DNA of 64,000 bases from Isoetes taiwanensis. Lineage: Eukaryota > Streptophyta > Lycopodiopsida > Isoetales > Isoetaceae. The stretch lies in contig JAJEKV010000001.1 in NCBI GenBank assembly GCA_021234155.1, positions 16,313,491-16,377,490 on the forward strand, read 5' to 3'. Positions 35,170-45,015 of the stretch are shown here, piece by piece. A program made the translations under genes and the position numbers. A model generated the notes under the pieces. It made no database searches. It saw nothing but the letters and a program-made list of their open reading frames with translations, and was not told the DNA's origin. Each line of letters opens with the position of its first letter. The first letter of the stretch is position 1.

Positions 35170-35238
35170 CTTCCTCCTCACTTGCTTTGTAACATTACCA
35201 TTCTTTTAATATATTGATGACACAGTAAAAAAAAAAAA
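35170..35238 (+). mobile_element. 69-bp 5'-truncated LINE insertion with 15-bp target duplication
   Basis: The insert ends in an A-run and shares its sequence with the inverted copy at 33235-33310. agagtcatttatgca flanks it perfectly (35155-35169 and 35239-35253). A poly(A) tail, a 5' truncation and a 15-bp duplication together are the standard signature of target-primed reverse transcription. Confidence 0.88.
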
Positions 35239-35284
35239 AGAGTCATTTATGCAGCAAGTAGGCATATGGAATATTAAGAACAAA

Positions 35285-35600
35285 CTAGTAAACGTGTGCC
35301 AGGCATTGCCGGGCTAATGTCCTAGCTCGTGTTTTTACTTGGCCTTTAACATCCATTTGTGCAACTTTCGACAATATTACAGGTTAATTCTTGCAAAAAG
35401 GCACATGGTTTACTTTTGTGGTTGTGGTTCATCACTCGCATATTTATGGTGACCTCAACATGATCCGAAATATAGGTGTACTTCAAGGAGGCAAAATCTC
35501 CTTCCAAAACAATAATGAGTCCCCAAAATAATCTCTCACATTTAGAGAATAAGGTAAAGGAATGGCACATAAAGGAAACACCTAGCAAGCTACTATAAAA
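35285..35600 (-). repeat. left terminal arm, Helitron 3'-end sequence on minus strand
   Basis: Read on the minus strand it is the inverted counterpart of 38730-39026. Shared blocks include the CTAG end, the hairpin GGCATTGCC (35302-35310), ggtttacttttgtggttgtg against its complement, and caaggaggcaaaatctcctt. The two arms differ by small indels. Confidence 0.75.
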
Positions 35601-37239
35601 CAAAACATAGATGCTCATCTTCAAGTTTACCTTCTGCAGCCATGCAGATACCACAAACTCCTAAGGTAGAAATTCATAAAGGAGAAGCAAACCACACTTT
35701 TAATGCAAGTCTATGCATATCATGATGCCAATGTCAGGAGTTGAGATGCAAGTCTAGCAAATGTATAAAGTGTTGTCCTGCCATTTGTTAGACTTGCATT
35801 GTGTACACAGTTAACAGCGTGCATGATATATTCACTTGGGTAATACCTTAATAGCTGTGAAGGATTTCAATTTTGTTGTTGCAATCATACAACTATCCAA
35901 ACATTTGTCTCAAGCATTGTGTCATAAAAAAAGTGATATTTTTCATAGAGATGTTGGTTGTGATTGAGTTATCTAGCATTAATCCCATCATTGGGACTTG
36001 CCTCTAGTGACTATTGTTGTCCATTTAGAATGTCTTCTAAAAATTGTTATCAAATTGTAAGGGTATGGATATAACAAAAGAGGACTTTGTATCAATGGTA
36101 TTTGTTGCATGTCCAGAGCCACCATGGATTCATTTGAAGTTCAAGTTGACAATGAAATGCCTTCCTTCAATTTCAACTCAAGTCAACATTTTCATGTCTT
36201 GCAAGCAACTGGTGATATACTAATTCACGCATGCTACTAATGCCATTCCTTATACCTTTATCCTCTAAACTTGGATCCATAGTGCATTACGTTCAAGCAT
36301 ATAAAGGGAATGTGATGAAGATGCTAGATGCATGCAGCTGAAAAACCCAACACAAATCCTACAGCATGAAAAATCACTAAAAAACACGGCCATTTAGTTT
36401 TGTTCTTCTCTGCTCGCTCGGCCATAAGATTCTTCGCCAGAAGGCCCTTCCTAACCTTACCTCTTCCTTAATCTCCTCCACTGTTATTTCCCCTCCTCAC
36501 AGAAAAAATCAGGGCCATATTCATGGCTATAGCATGTGGATTGTATACCGACTTTCATTTTCTACACTCAAGCAAAGAAAAGCAAAAACCGGGCAAAAAA
36601 TTAAGAGCCTAAGTTTAATACACTCACCTCCTTCAACTGCTCTGCTTCAAAGGAATGAACAGAGCTTTTTAGCCCTCAATCTAGCTGGAGGCACTCTTGT
36701 TTCAACCTCAAAAAAGTGTGGCCGGAAGAAAATGATGCATTGCGGTATTCTGATTCAAATAAAATGGATCTGCTGATTTTAGGCATAAAGAATGAGATCC
36801 GTTCAAACAGGACAAAAGCGGATGAAGAACTTAAAATAGACGATCCATCTGGGCCAAAATGTGGATTTATCAGAGAATGAACATCAGATAAAGAGTTTGG
36901 TTCATGATCTTAAGCAACTGTGCGAGATTTTGGTGGAATCCATAATAAAAACGCATGCACTGTCTAAAAACAAAGATCAGAGTGGGCCAAAGCAGATTAC
37001 TCACGCACATCCATCGCAGCCCTTGTTAATCCATTGTAAATCCGTTGCAGAGCTTTATTCAGAGCCTCTGCTGTGCTGGAAGTGGCTGAAATTTGTCAAG
37101 AATTAGACTTGAAAATGGATTTGAAGAGCTGGGAATAGGATTATTTATGTCCATCTGACACCCAATGTAACAAAATTTGATGCCGGAATTTGATGCCTGA
37201 ATGCTTCAAATAAAAAACTCAACCTGTTCCACCTGATTC
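35601..37239. other. interior of the Helitron-ended element, no gene recognised
   Basis: Open frames at 36534-36776 and 36861-37106 show no domain and no splice-phase partner I can defend. Confidence 0.35.
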
Positions 37240-37244
37240 TTGAC

Positions 37245-37706
37245 GGACCGCCGTATTTAGAGTCCGGGATGTGGTATTTCCGGACTTTTTTTTGTGGTAT
37301 TTCCGGCCACCCGTTATCAGCCACTGTAACTTCACAGTTTCAAGCCCAGAATCAACTGTTTTTGGGCATTTTTGGATCAATCTGGCTCGATCTGGGCTCA
37401 AATCGCTTCCTCTCTTCATCAAACTAACGTTAAAGAGGCAGACAAAGTGATTAGAAGGGCTTTTGAAGCAGTTCAAGCCGTCCACGGAGCTGCAAGAACG
37501 ATCCGACCAAAGATTTCAGCTCCGCCGCGCAGTTTCGCGCTTGGTTTTTGGCCAGAGATACCACTTTTTGGCCGGAAATACCAACCTTTTGGCCGGAAAT
37601 ACCACATTTTTTGGTCGGAAATACCACCTGGCTGATAACGGATGTCCAGAAATACCATCAAGAAAGTCCAGAAATACCACATCCCGGACTCTAAATACGG
37701 ATGTCC
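37245..37706. mobile_element. MITE with long TIRs and subterminal repeats, 462 bp
   Basis: The ends are inverted over about 80 bases (for example ccgtatttagagtccgggat at 37251 against its complement ending at 37700). ttgac flanks it at 37240-37244 and 37707-37711, a 5-bp duplication. Within it, the word gtggtatttccgg or its complement ccggaaataccac occurs at least seven times in either orientation, clustered toward the ends, as transposase-binding repeats often are. It has no coding capacity. Confidence 0.8.
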
Positions 37707-38085
37707 TTGACGGACGTGTCCAGATATAAAGCTCCAATCTTCAGCCGATTTTTTGTCTCTTGCAGATGGATTTGCATGTTTTGATAAGAAGAAAAGAAAG
37801 TTCAAGGCATGAGAACAAATAAAATAGAAAGAGATCTACCTGCACCCAGTGGTTCCAAGGCATACCGATCTTATGAAACTGAACCGTAAGATGGACTGGA
37901 GCTTAAACCTGACTTCGGAAATCTTGAAAAAAAAGAATAAAATACTCAAGCTTCCTGCCCTGCATCTCCAAGCTCCACACCCAATGCCCTCTTTAAGCTC
38001 CAAGCCTGCGCTCTTACCCAGCCGGTCCATCTAGCAGCCGAGCTCAGCTGGGGCTCCACGGATACGGCCGGTTTGTGGAGCGGCT

Positions 38086-38330
38086 ATGGCGGATTCGCTA
38101 CTTCGTAAAGCGATGCTTGAAGAACAGAGCAAGAAGAACGATTTGCCCCTAAACTTAAAACCCTAAGGGACGCTTCACATGTCACCGGCAAAAACTTGCC
38201 GGACGTCAAGCCGTTGGAGACGCTCAGCTGTAAACTGCTCCAGCAGTTCGGGACGAACGACTCAGACGTCGAACCGGCCGTCTCAAATGAACTGCATGTG
38301 AATACAGAAAAATTTACATGTGAGGCTGCG
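38086..38330 (+). pseudogene. possible first-exon fragment of an unknown gene, frameshifted
   Basis: An ATG-led frame reads MADSLLRKAMLEEQSKKNDL and stops after 26 codons near 38166. The next frame reads RDASHVTGKNLPDVKPLETL and continues with SCKLLQQFGTNDSDVEPAV. The GC-rich, charged sequence looks like captured gene sequence that later shifted frame. I do not recognise the family. It lies inside the Helitron-ended element, and gene-fragment capture is common for Helitrons. Confidence 0.35.
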
Positions 38331-38729
38331 ACTTGCATTGGCTTGCGTTGTCGTAACGTCGATCCAACCCAACCACTGCCATAATCACACCGAGATCCAT
38401 TGCTCCCGAGAAATCTGCCATTTCAAAAAAAAAAAAAAAAATCCACTCCTTGCAACCGAACGGGAGAGTTTGCCGGAAGAAAGGGAATATTGCCCGGAAA
38501 TAGCTTTTTGGGTTCCAAAAGTCACACCCTGAAAAGGGCACACCGGCATCAGCAAAGAAACCCAAAAAGTTTTTGGATCTGAAGACCATTTTGTGCAACA
38601 GATTTAACTTTGTAGACAATTAGAATTATAGTTTACAACTTTGCATTTGAACAATTGAATAACACTTAAATCTTGAGAGTTAACGATATTTAATGTATCC
38701 AAACGTAAAAGTTGGGAGCGCACCATATA

Positions 38730-39026
38730 GAAAAACATGGTTGGCAATGTGGAGCAATCACTACTGCTGTGTAAAAAACTGGAGGATTCATTGTTGTTTT
38801 GGGAGGAGATTTTTGCCTCCTTGAGCTACATCTATATAAACACTACAAATATACGAGTGATGAATCACAATTACAAAAGTAAACCATGTCCGTTCTTGCA
38901 AGCATCAACCTGTAGTATTGTTGGAAGTTGCAAAATGGCCAACTAAGAACACAAGCAGGACATTAGCCCGGCAACGCCACACAAGCCAGGACATTAGCTC
39001 GGCAACGCCAGGCACACGTTTACTAG
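38730..39026 (+). repeat. right terminal arm, Helitron 3'-end sequence on plus strand
   Basis: It ends GGCAACGCC (39001-39009), 13 bases, CTAG (39023-39026). Just upstream the hairpin region is duplicated: cattagcccggcaacgcc and cattagctcggcaacgcc occur 40 bases apart. It is inverted relative to 35285-35600. Confidence 0.75.
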
Positions 39027-39049
39027 TGGAATATTAAGAACAAATTAAT

Positions 39050-39880
39050 CAAGTGTCCTCTCTTACTAATGATATTCATGGGCCCTTGAGTTATTAACTA
39101 AGGGTGAACCAACCTACATAAGAATCAGCATGCACTAGCCATACTAGAATCAACCACGGTCTGTTCAATATTTCATAAATCCTATCAAGTCCTAGATCAA
39201 GACATGTAGAGGCCAGTAGACAATGATCTATAATATAGATGAAATAGAATCCAATGTAATTATATTGAACATGCTACAAGCCTGCATGTCTAAAACCAAA
39301 GCTAAGATACTAGCTTAAGTTGCGACAGGGCATACTTAATCCAGAAGCAATATCTAATTCATCCTGTGGCTTTAATTTCCATACAATATCAGCATTATAT
39401 AAGACACAAAGGTGGTCTCTAATATCTGATAAAAGTCTGCTCAATGATATTTCTTAAGAGGTCTTACATTTTTAGACAAAAAAGCCATAAATGCTTCAAT
39501 ATTTTGTGTTCTTCAGAGTTTAAATCTTTAGCACTTTTAAAGCACGCAGACAGCCATCCTTCACTAAAGTTTAAGGCGGATCATTTCATCATATCCTATA
39601 GCTAACATAATAAAGAGTGTACAGGCAAAGACAATGCAAGAGAAAATGCCCTAGTTGAGATATCCTTGATCGTTTACAAGCAATTCTTGGAGCAGCACAT
39701 CCATCCTCCAGAATATCACTTGTATGTCATTTCCAATATCTTAAAAACACAAAAAGACTGTAGACATCGTACTACAAATTGCAAAAGCTATGAAGCAGAC
39801 CTGCATGACTAGCAGACCTGCATGACTAGATGCAAAAAGAACCTGCATGACCTGCCATACATATTCACAAGTGCAATCCC
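39050..39880. other. intergenic DNA, nothing recognised
   Basis: No coding frame seen. gcagacctgcatgactag is duplicated in tandem near 39799-39829. Confidence 0.35.
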
Positions 39881-39889
39881 AACATTCAG

Positions 39890-40190
39890 CTACTCTGATT
39901 CAAAACCACAGCTTAGCACTTCAGTCTGTATTTCTTCACCACTTTGCAAGGCTGCAAGGCCAGAGCAGGCATCAAGAGAGCTTACAAAGCTAAACTTATC
40001 AGGCTTCAGCTCGGTAGCGTGCATTTCTTGAAATAATTGAAGGCATTCTTTGCCACAGTCATTTTGTGCATAGGCAACCATGATGGCATTGTATGCAAAT
40101 ACATTCTTGGAACGAATATTATCGAATACCATACATGTTTACAACGGCAGTCTTAACAACAACATCTGTATCAAATAGACTATCTAAGCT
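39890..40190 (-). pseudogene. PPR protein gene fragment (PLS-type), broken
   Basis: Minus-strand sequence gives VVVKTAVVNMYG, then a disruption with a stop near 40123, then in another frame VFDNIRSKNVFAYNAIMVAYAQ and ELKPDKFSFVSSLDACSGLA. This is the repeat pattern of plant organelle-targeted pentatricopeptide proteins. About 15 residues usually found between NMYG and the next repeat are missing, indicating an internal deletion with frameshift. No start and no C-terminal E/DYW region are visible nearby. Confidence 0.8.
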
Positions 40191-40416
40191 ACAAGCATGA
40201 ATACAAATTGGCCATTTGACAGGATTATGAGAAACGCTGGCCTACTGCAGAGACTTCTTCCAGCCAGCAAAATATACAAATTCTTAACAAACAAGAAATT
40301 TAAAACTCAGAAAGTTTTGACACATCAGCCATTAAAACTCCAACAACAAATTATATTAAAACTCCAACATATAAAGTATCATGCTTCATATAAAAAGAGA
40401 GAAAGAGAGGGTTTAC

Positions 40417-41487
40417 CACTTGGTGGAAAAAGTTTTAAACCCCTTGAGCAAATGTCACAGGTGATGAGGATCTTCTTGAGGTTGCTGTAGTCTCCAACAG
40501 ATGGGGTGTATAGCGAGAATGAAGTGCCATTTTCCATTGACCATTTCGCAAGCTCACCCTCCATCAAGTCTTGAACTCTTTTTTTATTGGCTACCAATGC
40601 AAGTTGTTCACGTTCTTCTGTGCATCCAATCAATAGGAAATAGTTAAGAAATAGAATGTTGTGGAGCAAATAGTTCCTAAAATTTACAATTTTTATTTCC
40701 AACAGTGAGCTGAACAATCCAAAAAAAATACTGACCTGCACCGAGGGCACCGAGACTTTCATCTTCTTTCACCCTAGCAAAATATTTGTCCAGATGGGCC
40801 TTGGTTTTGCAATGCGAAGAAAGGAAGTTATACCACATATCTTCACTACCTGTTCCGTATGTACTATTACATTCACGACAAAATATTTTGAATCTGGCTT
40901 TCCCATCCTCATCGCATGAAGTGAGCTCAAACTTATCATGCCTGTTGATTGCCGCAAGTTTGCACTTTGCATTATCTAGACGTCGTCTTTGAGCTGCTAT
41001 TTCTCCAGGTTTTGCAAGCTTTGATTGCATCATAGTGACCTCTCTAGAGCCATCACTGAAAGTTGTAATCGAGTGTATTAATAGTCATGGCTGCAATGAA
41101 ATGAGGAAAAGCAAATATATTATGAATATGAGTTCTATACCTTGTATATGTTTCTGTCGTGCTTTTCGAAGAATTTGTTATCACAACATCAATTCCAGTT
41201 TCAATCCAAGGTTTCTTGGCAAGTGGCTGAGCATATTCATCCAAAGTTTCTATAGCATTGGGGATATCACATTCATTGATTGCTTCATATACGGGTTCAC
41301 ATACAGCTTGCGTCAATACCTGGTTATTTGAAAATGCAACTTCAACTGTATTTTCACGACAAAAATGCCTCTCTTCCTGCCTTCGTGAAATGGGGATGCG
41401 TCGTAAACCCAAGAAACAAAAGTTTTTGCCCTTCAAGGCATCTAACTCATCTACTTCTATCTCTCTTCGAACAACACTGTAACTACA
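40417..41487 (-). CDS. unrecognised multi-exon gene with a C-x2-C zinc-finger-like segment
   Basis: Three minus-strand exons join in phase: 41487 (approximate) to 41141, 41055 to 40736 and 40617 to 40417. Introns are GT-AG: ACAAG|GTATAG with CTTTCAG|TGATG (phase 2), and GGTGCAG|GTCAGT with TGCACAG|AAGAA (phase 1). The last exon ends at a donor (CCAAGTG|GTAAAC), so further 3' exons are expected but not found. The first exon may begin at an acceptor (ACTGTAG near 41488), so the true start is unknown. The middle exon holds CRECNSTYG, then SHCKTKAHLDKYF, resembling a BED-like or C2HC finger, and a basic helix (AAQRRRLDNAKCKLAAI). Function unknown. It could be a domesticated or old transposase-derived gene, but no catalytic motif is seen. 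Confidence 0.55.
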
Positions 41488-41489
41488 GT

Positions 41490-42235
41490 TTGTGGGCAAT
41501 GCACATACCCGATCTCAGTCTTCTCTAGCAAAATGAACAGTGGCCTTACTGTATCTTCTTGTGCCATGCCAAATGCCGACCAAATGAGATTTATTTGGAG
41601 CACCACTGGAAGAAGTGAATACTGCCAAACCCCTGCCAAACCAAATGACCGGAATACTGCAACTTAATACCGATGATTTCAAGTGAATACTGCAACTGAG
41701 ACTGGAAAAGACGCCTAATGCTAGATGTCGGAAAGTTCCCAGGAGCTCTCGAATGCCAGAACCTCAATGATACTCCGGTGATACTGCAGACCGCCCGAGA
41801 TCGGGAGCCCCTCGACGTTTACTTCACCCAAAAACAAAAAAATACAAAAGCATACCCCTAATGTATACGAAAATATGGGGGTAGACCATTGCATCCTACC
41901 CCCTAACGTACCTAGACATTTTTGGACCCCTATGTCATCTGTACATATACGTATGTAAATACCTTGAATTAAATCCCCTTCCGTACACACACGTATTTTA
42001 TACGGTCCCATTGTGTGCACCTCCTGGGGGAGGAAGGAGAACTGCCCCAAAGAGACAGCCCCAAAGAGAACTGCCCCCTCGACACTCCACAATAAACTCA
42101 CAGAAAAAGTACAACTTTACTGCTGTACAAACCAACCATCACCATCTACAACACCCAAAAAGTCCCGCCAAATGGCAAACTTTCGCTCTACAAATCCCGG
42201 GAACACCAGAAAGCTTTGAAATAGCTTGTACCTGA
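41490..42235. other. intergenic DNA, nothing recognised
   Basis: The word gaatactgcaact and variants repeat at 41615-41700. Open frames at 42011-42235 lie in simple, proline-rich sequence without similarity. Confidence 0.35.
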
Positions 42236-42239
42236 GTCG

Positions 42240-43010
42240 AGGAATCAGAGAGGCTGCAGGTTGCTAAATCCTCTGAAAGATCCACAACCGCCGCCGCTTC
42301 CAAATCAGCCACACCAACCAAGCCACGCACAGATGCAAGGCTTGCTGCAGCAAGAGCGGCCAAGCACCAGGATACACATGAAGCAGCAACTGCTGGCTAG
42401 TCAATCTAACCTGAAACAGAGCCATGACCCAATCCCAGGCAGGCTGCAAGTGAGGGCATAAAATCCAGACAATGCTCCACAGTCTCACGATGAAGGCCAC
42501 AACAAGGGCAGAGAGGGCTCACACCCGGCCTAAACTGACTCACAAGGGCATTCACCCTGATACAATGGTGCACCACCTGCCACAGAAGCACCCTAACCTT
42601 CAGTGGGGGAAGTGAGCTCCATGTTCACGTCCAAACCGAGCGCCATCGAGAACCCGGAAGCTGCAGAGACCACTTGCCTGAAGGGGGCAGAGTGTCATGA
42701 ATAGCTAGCACCCGGTAACAAGACCGCACAAAACAAGAAGACACAACATCCGGATGAACCTTCCAAACCTGCACCACCACATCATCCTGAGGGACTATAG
42801 GTATGTGTAGCGGAATACTCCCCGCCACTTGTTTCCAGATAGCCCGGTCACTGCCCCTCAGGCGAAAGCGAGCTCGAAAGAACTCCCACGAAGCTAGCTG
42901 ACCACCCCAATACCAATCCTCCAAGGTGAGCACAGCAGCTCGCCTCCAATGGGCCTGCATCCGAGCATGCACAGTGGCAGCCCACAAACTAAGAGCGAGC
43001 ACTAAGACAA
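42240..43010 (-). pseudogene. C-terminal part of an L1-like ORF2 with zf-RVT domain
   Basis: Minus-strand frames read AHWRRAAVLTLEDWYWGGQ, IWKQVAGSIPLHIPIVPQDD and VVSSCFVRSCYRVLAIHD, then after a frame change LLWQVVHHCIRVNALVS and CPCCGLHRETVEHCLDF. That is the conserved zinc-binding reverse-transcriptase tail (zf-RVT: C-x2-C...H-x3-4-C) of plant LINEs. The RT core is absent, and the fragment abuts an X-module repeat at about 43012. Confidence 0.75.
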
Positions 43011-43011
43011 A

Positions 43012-43393
43012 GAAGAACGTCAGACGCCAGGCATCCACGCGACACACCAAGTGCAAGCACTACTAGACGGGGGGTGGGAGGAGGAACCAACTCACGGGGA
43101 GGGTTACAAGATAAGCATAAGCACACACTCACCCTCCAAACATAGGATCTCAAGCATCCAAGAAGAAATCAAGACAGACCCTCAGGACGCTAGATGGGTA
43201 TAAGATATAATCATTCTCGGACCACATCGGACCCTAATGGTCCCAAGAGAGCCCCCAAACAGGGGCCAAAGGAGGTGGGACCATCCCCCTTTGAGAGCTA
43301 AGTCACCAAGCAAAGACCAAGGGCCACGCCATATAGCCCCTCCATCCCTTAGGGAGGGAGGGAGTTACATGTTAAAAGACAAGAGCTCAAGGA

Positions 43394-43400
<7 letters not shown>
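43012..43400 (+). repeat. partial copy of dispersed module X
   Basis: Starting aagaacgtcagacgccaggc, it follows the X module through gagggttacaagat, accctaatggtccc and ggtgggacc. It begins inside X, at the junction with the LINE fragment, and ends at the CAT/CT microsatellite. Confidence 0.7.
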
Positions 43401-43562
<162 letters not shown>

Positions 43563-43584
43563 TTTTGAGCTAGGATGGAGGAGG

Positions 43585-43880
43585 AGACGAGACCATAGGA
43601 GTGGGGCTTCGGGCTAGGACGGAGAGCCACAAAAACCCCAGGCTAGGAAGGAGAGAGAGAGACAAAAACGGGGTGGGTTGGGGGGATGAGAGGGCAAAAA
43701 GAAGGGGACGAGACCATAGGAGTGGGGCTTCGTACCACCAACTCCTACTTCTGATAGAAAAATACAAAAAAACTCCCTACATAGCAAGGGGGCTCGAACT
43801 CCAATCCTCGTGGCTACTAGGGAGGGCCCTTACCATGAAACCCGATCCTTGGATTACAAACTTCTCTCCAAGGGAAGACT
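43585..43880. other. repeat-derived DNA with a duplicated segment
   Basis: gacgagaccataggagtggggcttcg occurs at about 43586 and 43708, so the stretch between contains a local duplication. The complement of 43790-43815 contains ggagttcgagccccc, similar to a pol III B box, suggesting a possible SINE remnant on the minus strand. No gene. Confidence 0.35.
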
Positions 43881-43954
43881 AATAGCCACATGCCCTTGAG
43901 GACCATAGGCAGGAAAAAAAGATAATTTATTTTTATTTTTTTTATTTTTTATTT

Positions 43955-44410
43955 ATTTTGCTCGAACCTTTGACCTTGGCGATACCAGAATATATTCTTT
44001 CCAATATGCCCTGTTTTTCTGATATGAGCATTTTCTTCAGCATAATAGGGTGCTTGGGAATAGAGACAAGGGGCAAAAAGTGTTTCTGGCCAGCCTCGAA
44101 CCATGGAGCTTGCCTAAGCCAGCCCCTATTTTTCCCAGGCTGTCCCATTTTTCCAAGCTATCCCACTTTCCTGTTTTGGATCCCTTCTTCAACATAATAG
44201 GTGGCTTAAACTTGGGAGTAAAAGGGCCAAACCTATTAATGCCCAACCTCGAACCTTGGCCTTGGCTGTGCTAGTCACTAATCCTTCCAAGAACCTCTGC
44301 TCTTCCTATTTGTGTGTCTTTTACTTCAAGCAGGGTTTAAGTTTGAGAACAAGGGATTAAAATGTTTATGACCAGTTTCGAACCTTCGACTTGCTGCGAC
44401 CTGGTATGAC
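43955..44410 (-). repeat. degenerate tandem repeat, four units of ~130-150 bp
   Basis: The marker ctcgaacc (or ttcgaacc) recurs at 43961, 44095, 44248 and 44376, each followed by a ttgac/ttgcc-like word, and units share cataataggtggcttaaac-like sequence. On the minus strand each marker reads ggttcgag, like a pol III B box, so the units might derive from a tRNA-related SINE. This is uncertain. Confidence 0.5.
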
Positions 44411-45010
44411 CATGAGCTTCTTATAACCACACTGTACTTCAAGCGACAAGAGGATTAATGCCAATTAGTCTGTTAAGATCTGCTGGAGCATACAGTCTGG
44501 CCACAGCCATGCAGTGCTCGACATGCAGGTGGGACATGCAAATAGGTTTGCTCCACGTGTCCCGCATGTTAGCGCATGCTCTGATTGGTGCATATAAGCC
44601 CCCTAACCACGTGGGTGCGATTTTTCCCCAATTCTTTTACCTGGCATGGATCTGTTGTTCCTCCCCTGAAAGTTCCGGCAAGGTTTGAAGATCTCGATCA
44701 GCGCCAAGAGTTACTGGAGGGTCTGAGCTTCATTATCGGGATACCAGCTTTGTTCAATTCGGGTCGATCTTGATCTTCAGCTATGACTTTTTATGCTTTT
44801 CTTATTATTTTTTTTGTTTTTCCTGTTTTTGCTGACAGATTAACTCTGCAGTCTCTGCAATCTTGGACCTCAGGATCAAGCTAGGAGTTCCCCGTGCTTG
44901 GCCAAGACTTTATTCACTGGAGTGTGGGGCTTTTACTACTGTGAAGATCTGCATCAAATAAGAGTTAAGCATCTTACTCACTTGCTATGCATGAGCCCCT
45001 TCTCACCCCT
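44411..45010. other. probable 3' flank of the L1-like element
   Basis: A T-rich run at 44797-44833 may be the poly(A) tail of the minus-strand LINE to the right. The rest shows no gene. Confidence 0.35.
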
Positions 45011-45015
45011 GTTGA

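Larger units (their letters stand above)
35285..39026. mobile_element. 3.74-kb element with two inverted Helitron 3' ends and 18-bp flanking repeats
   Basis: The right end (plus strand) reads ggcaacgcc-aggcacacgttta-CTAG followed by T, which has the form of a Helitron 3' terminus: a short GC hairpin about 13 bases before CTAG, then T. The left end is the same terminus on the opposite strand (ctagtaaacgtgtgccaggcattgcc). The flanking 18 bases tggaatattaagaacaaa are identical at 35267-35284 and 39027-39044. The similar ends extend roughly 300 bases inward. No Rep or helicase frame is present, so it is non-autonomous. The middle holds unrelated DNA, including another MITE (37245-37706) and an exon-like fragment. 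Confidence 0.75.

Noticed and set aside
35285-39026. Ordinary TIR transposon with long inverted repeats
   Set aside because: The ends have Helitron 3' features and an 18-bp duplication, longer than any TIR superfamily I know. It is kept as an unusual Helitron-related structure instead.
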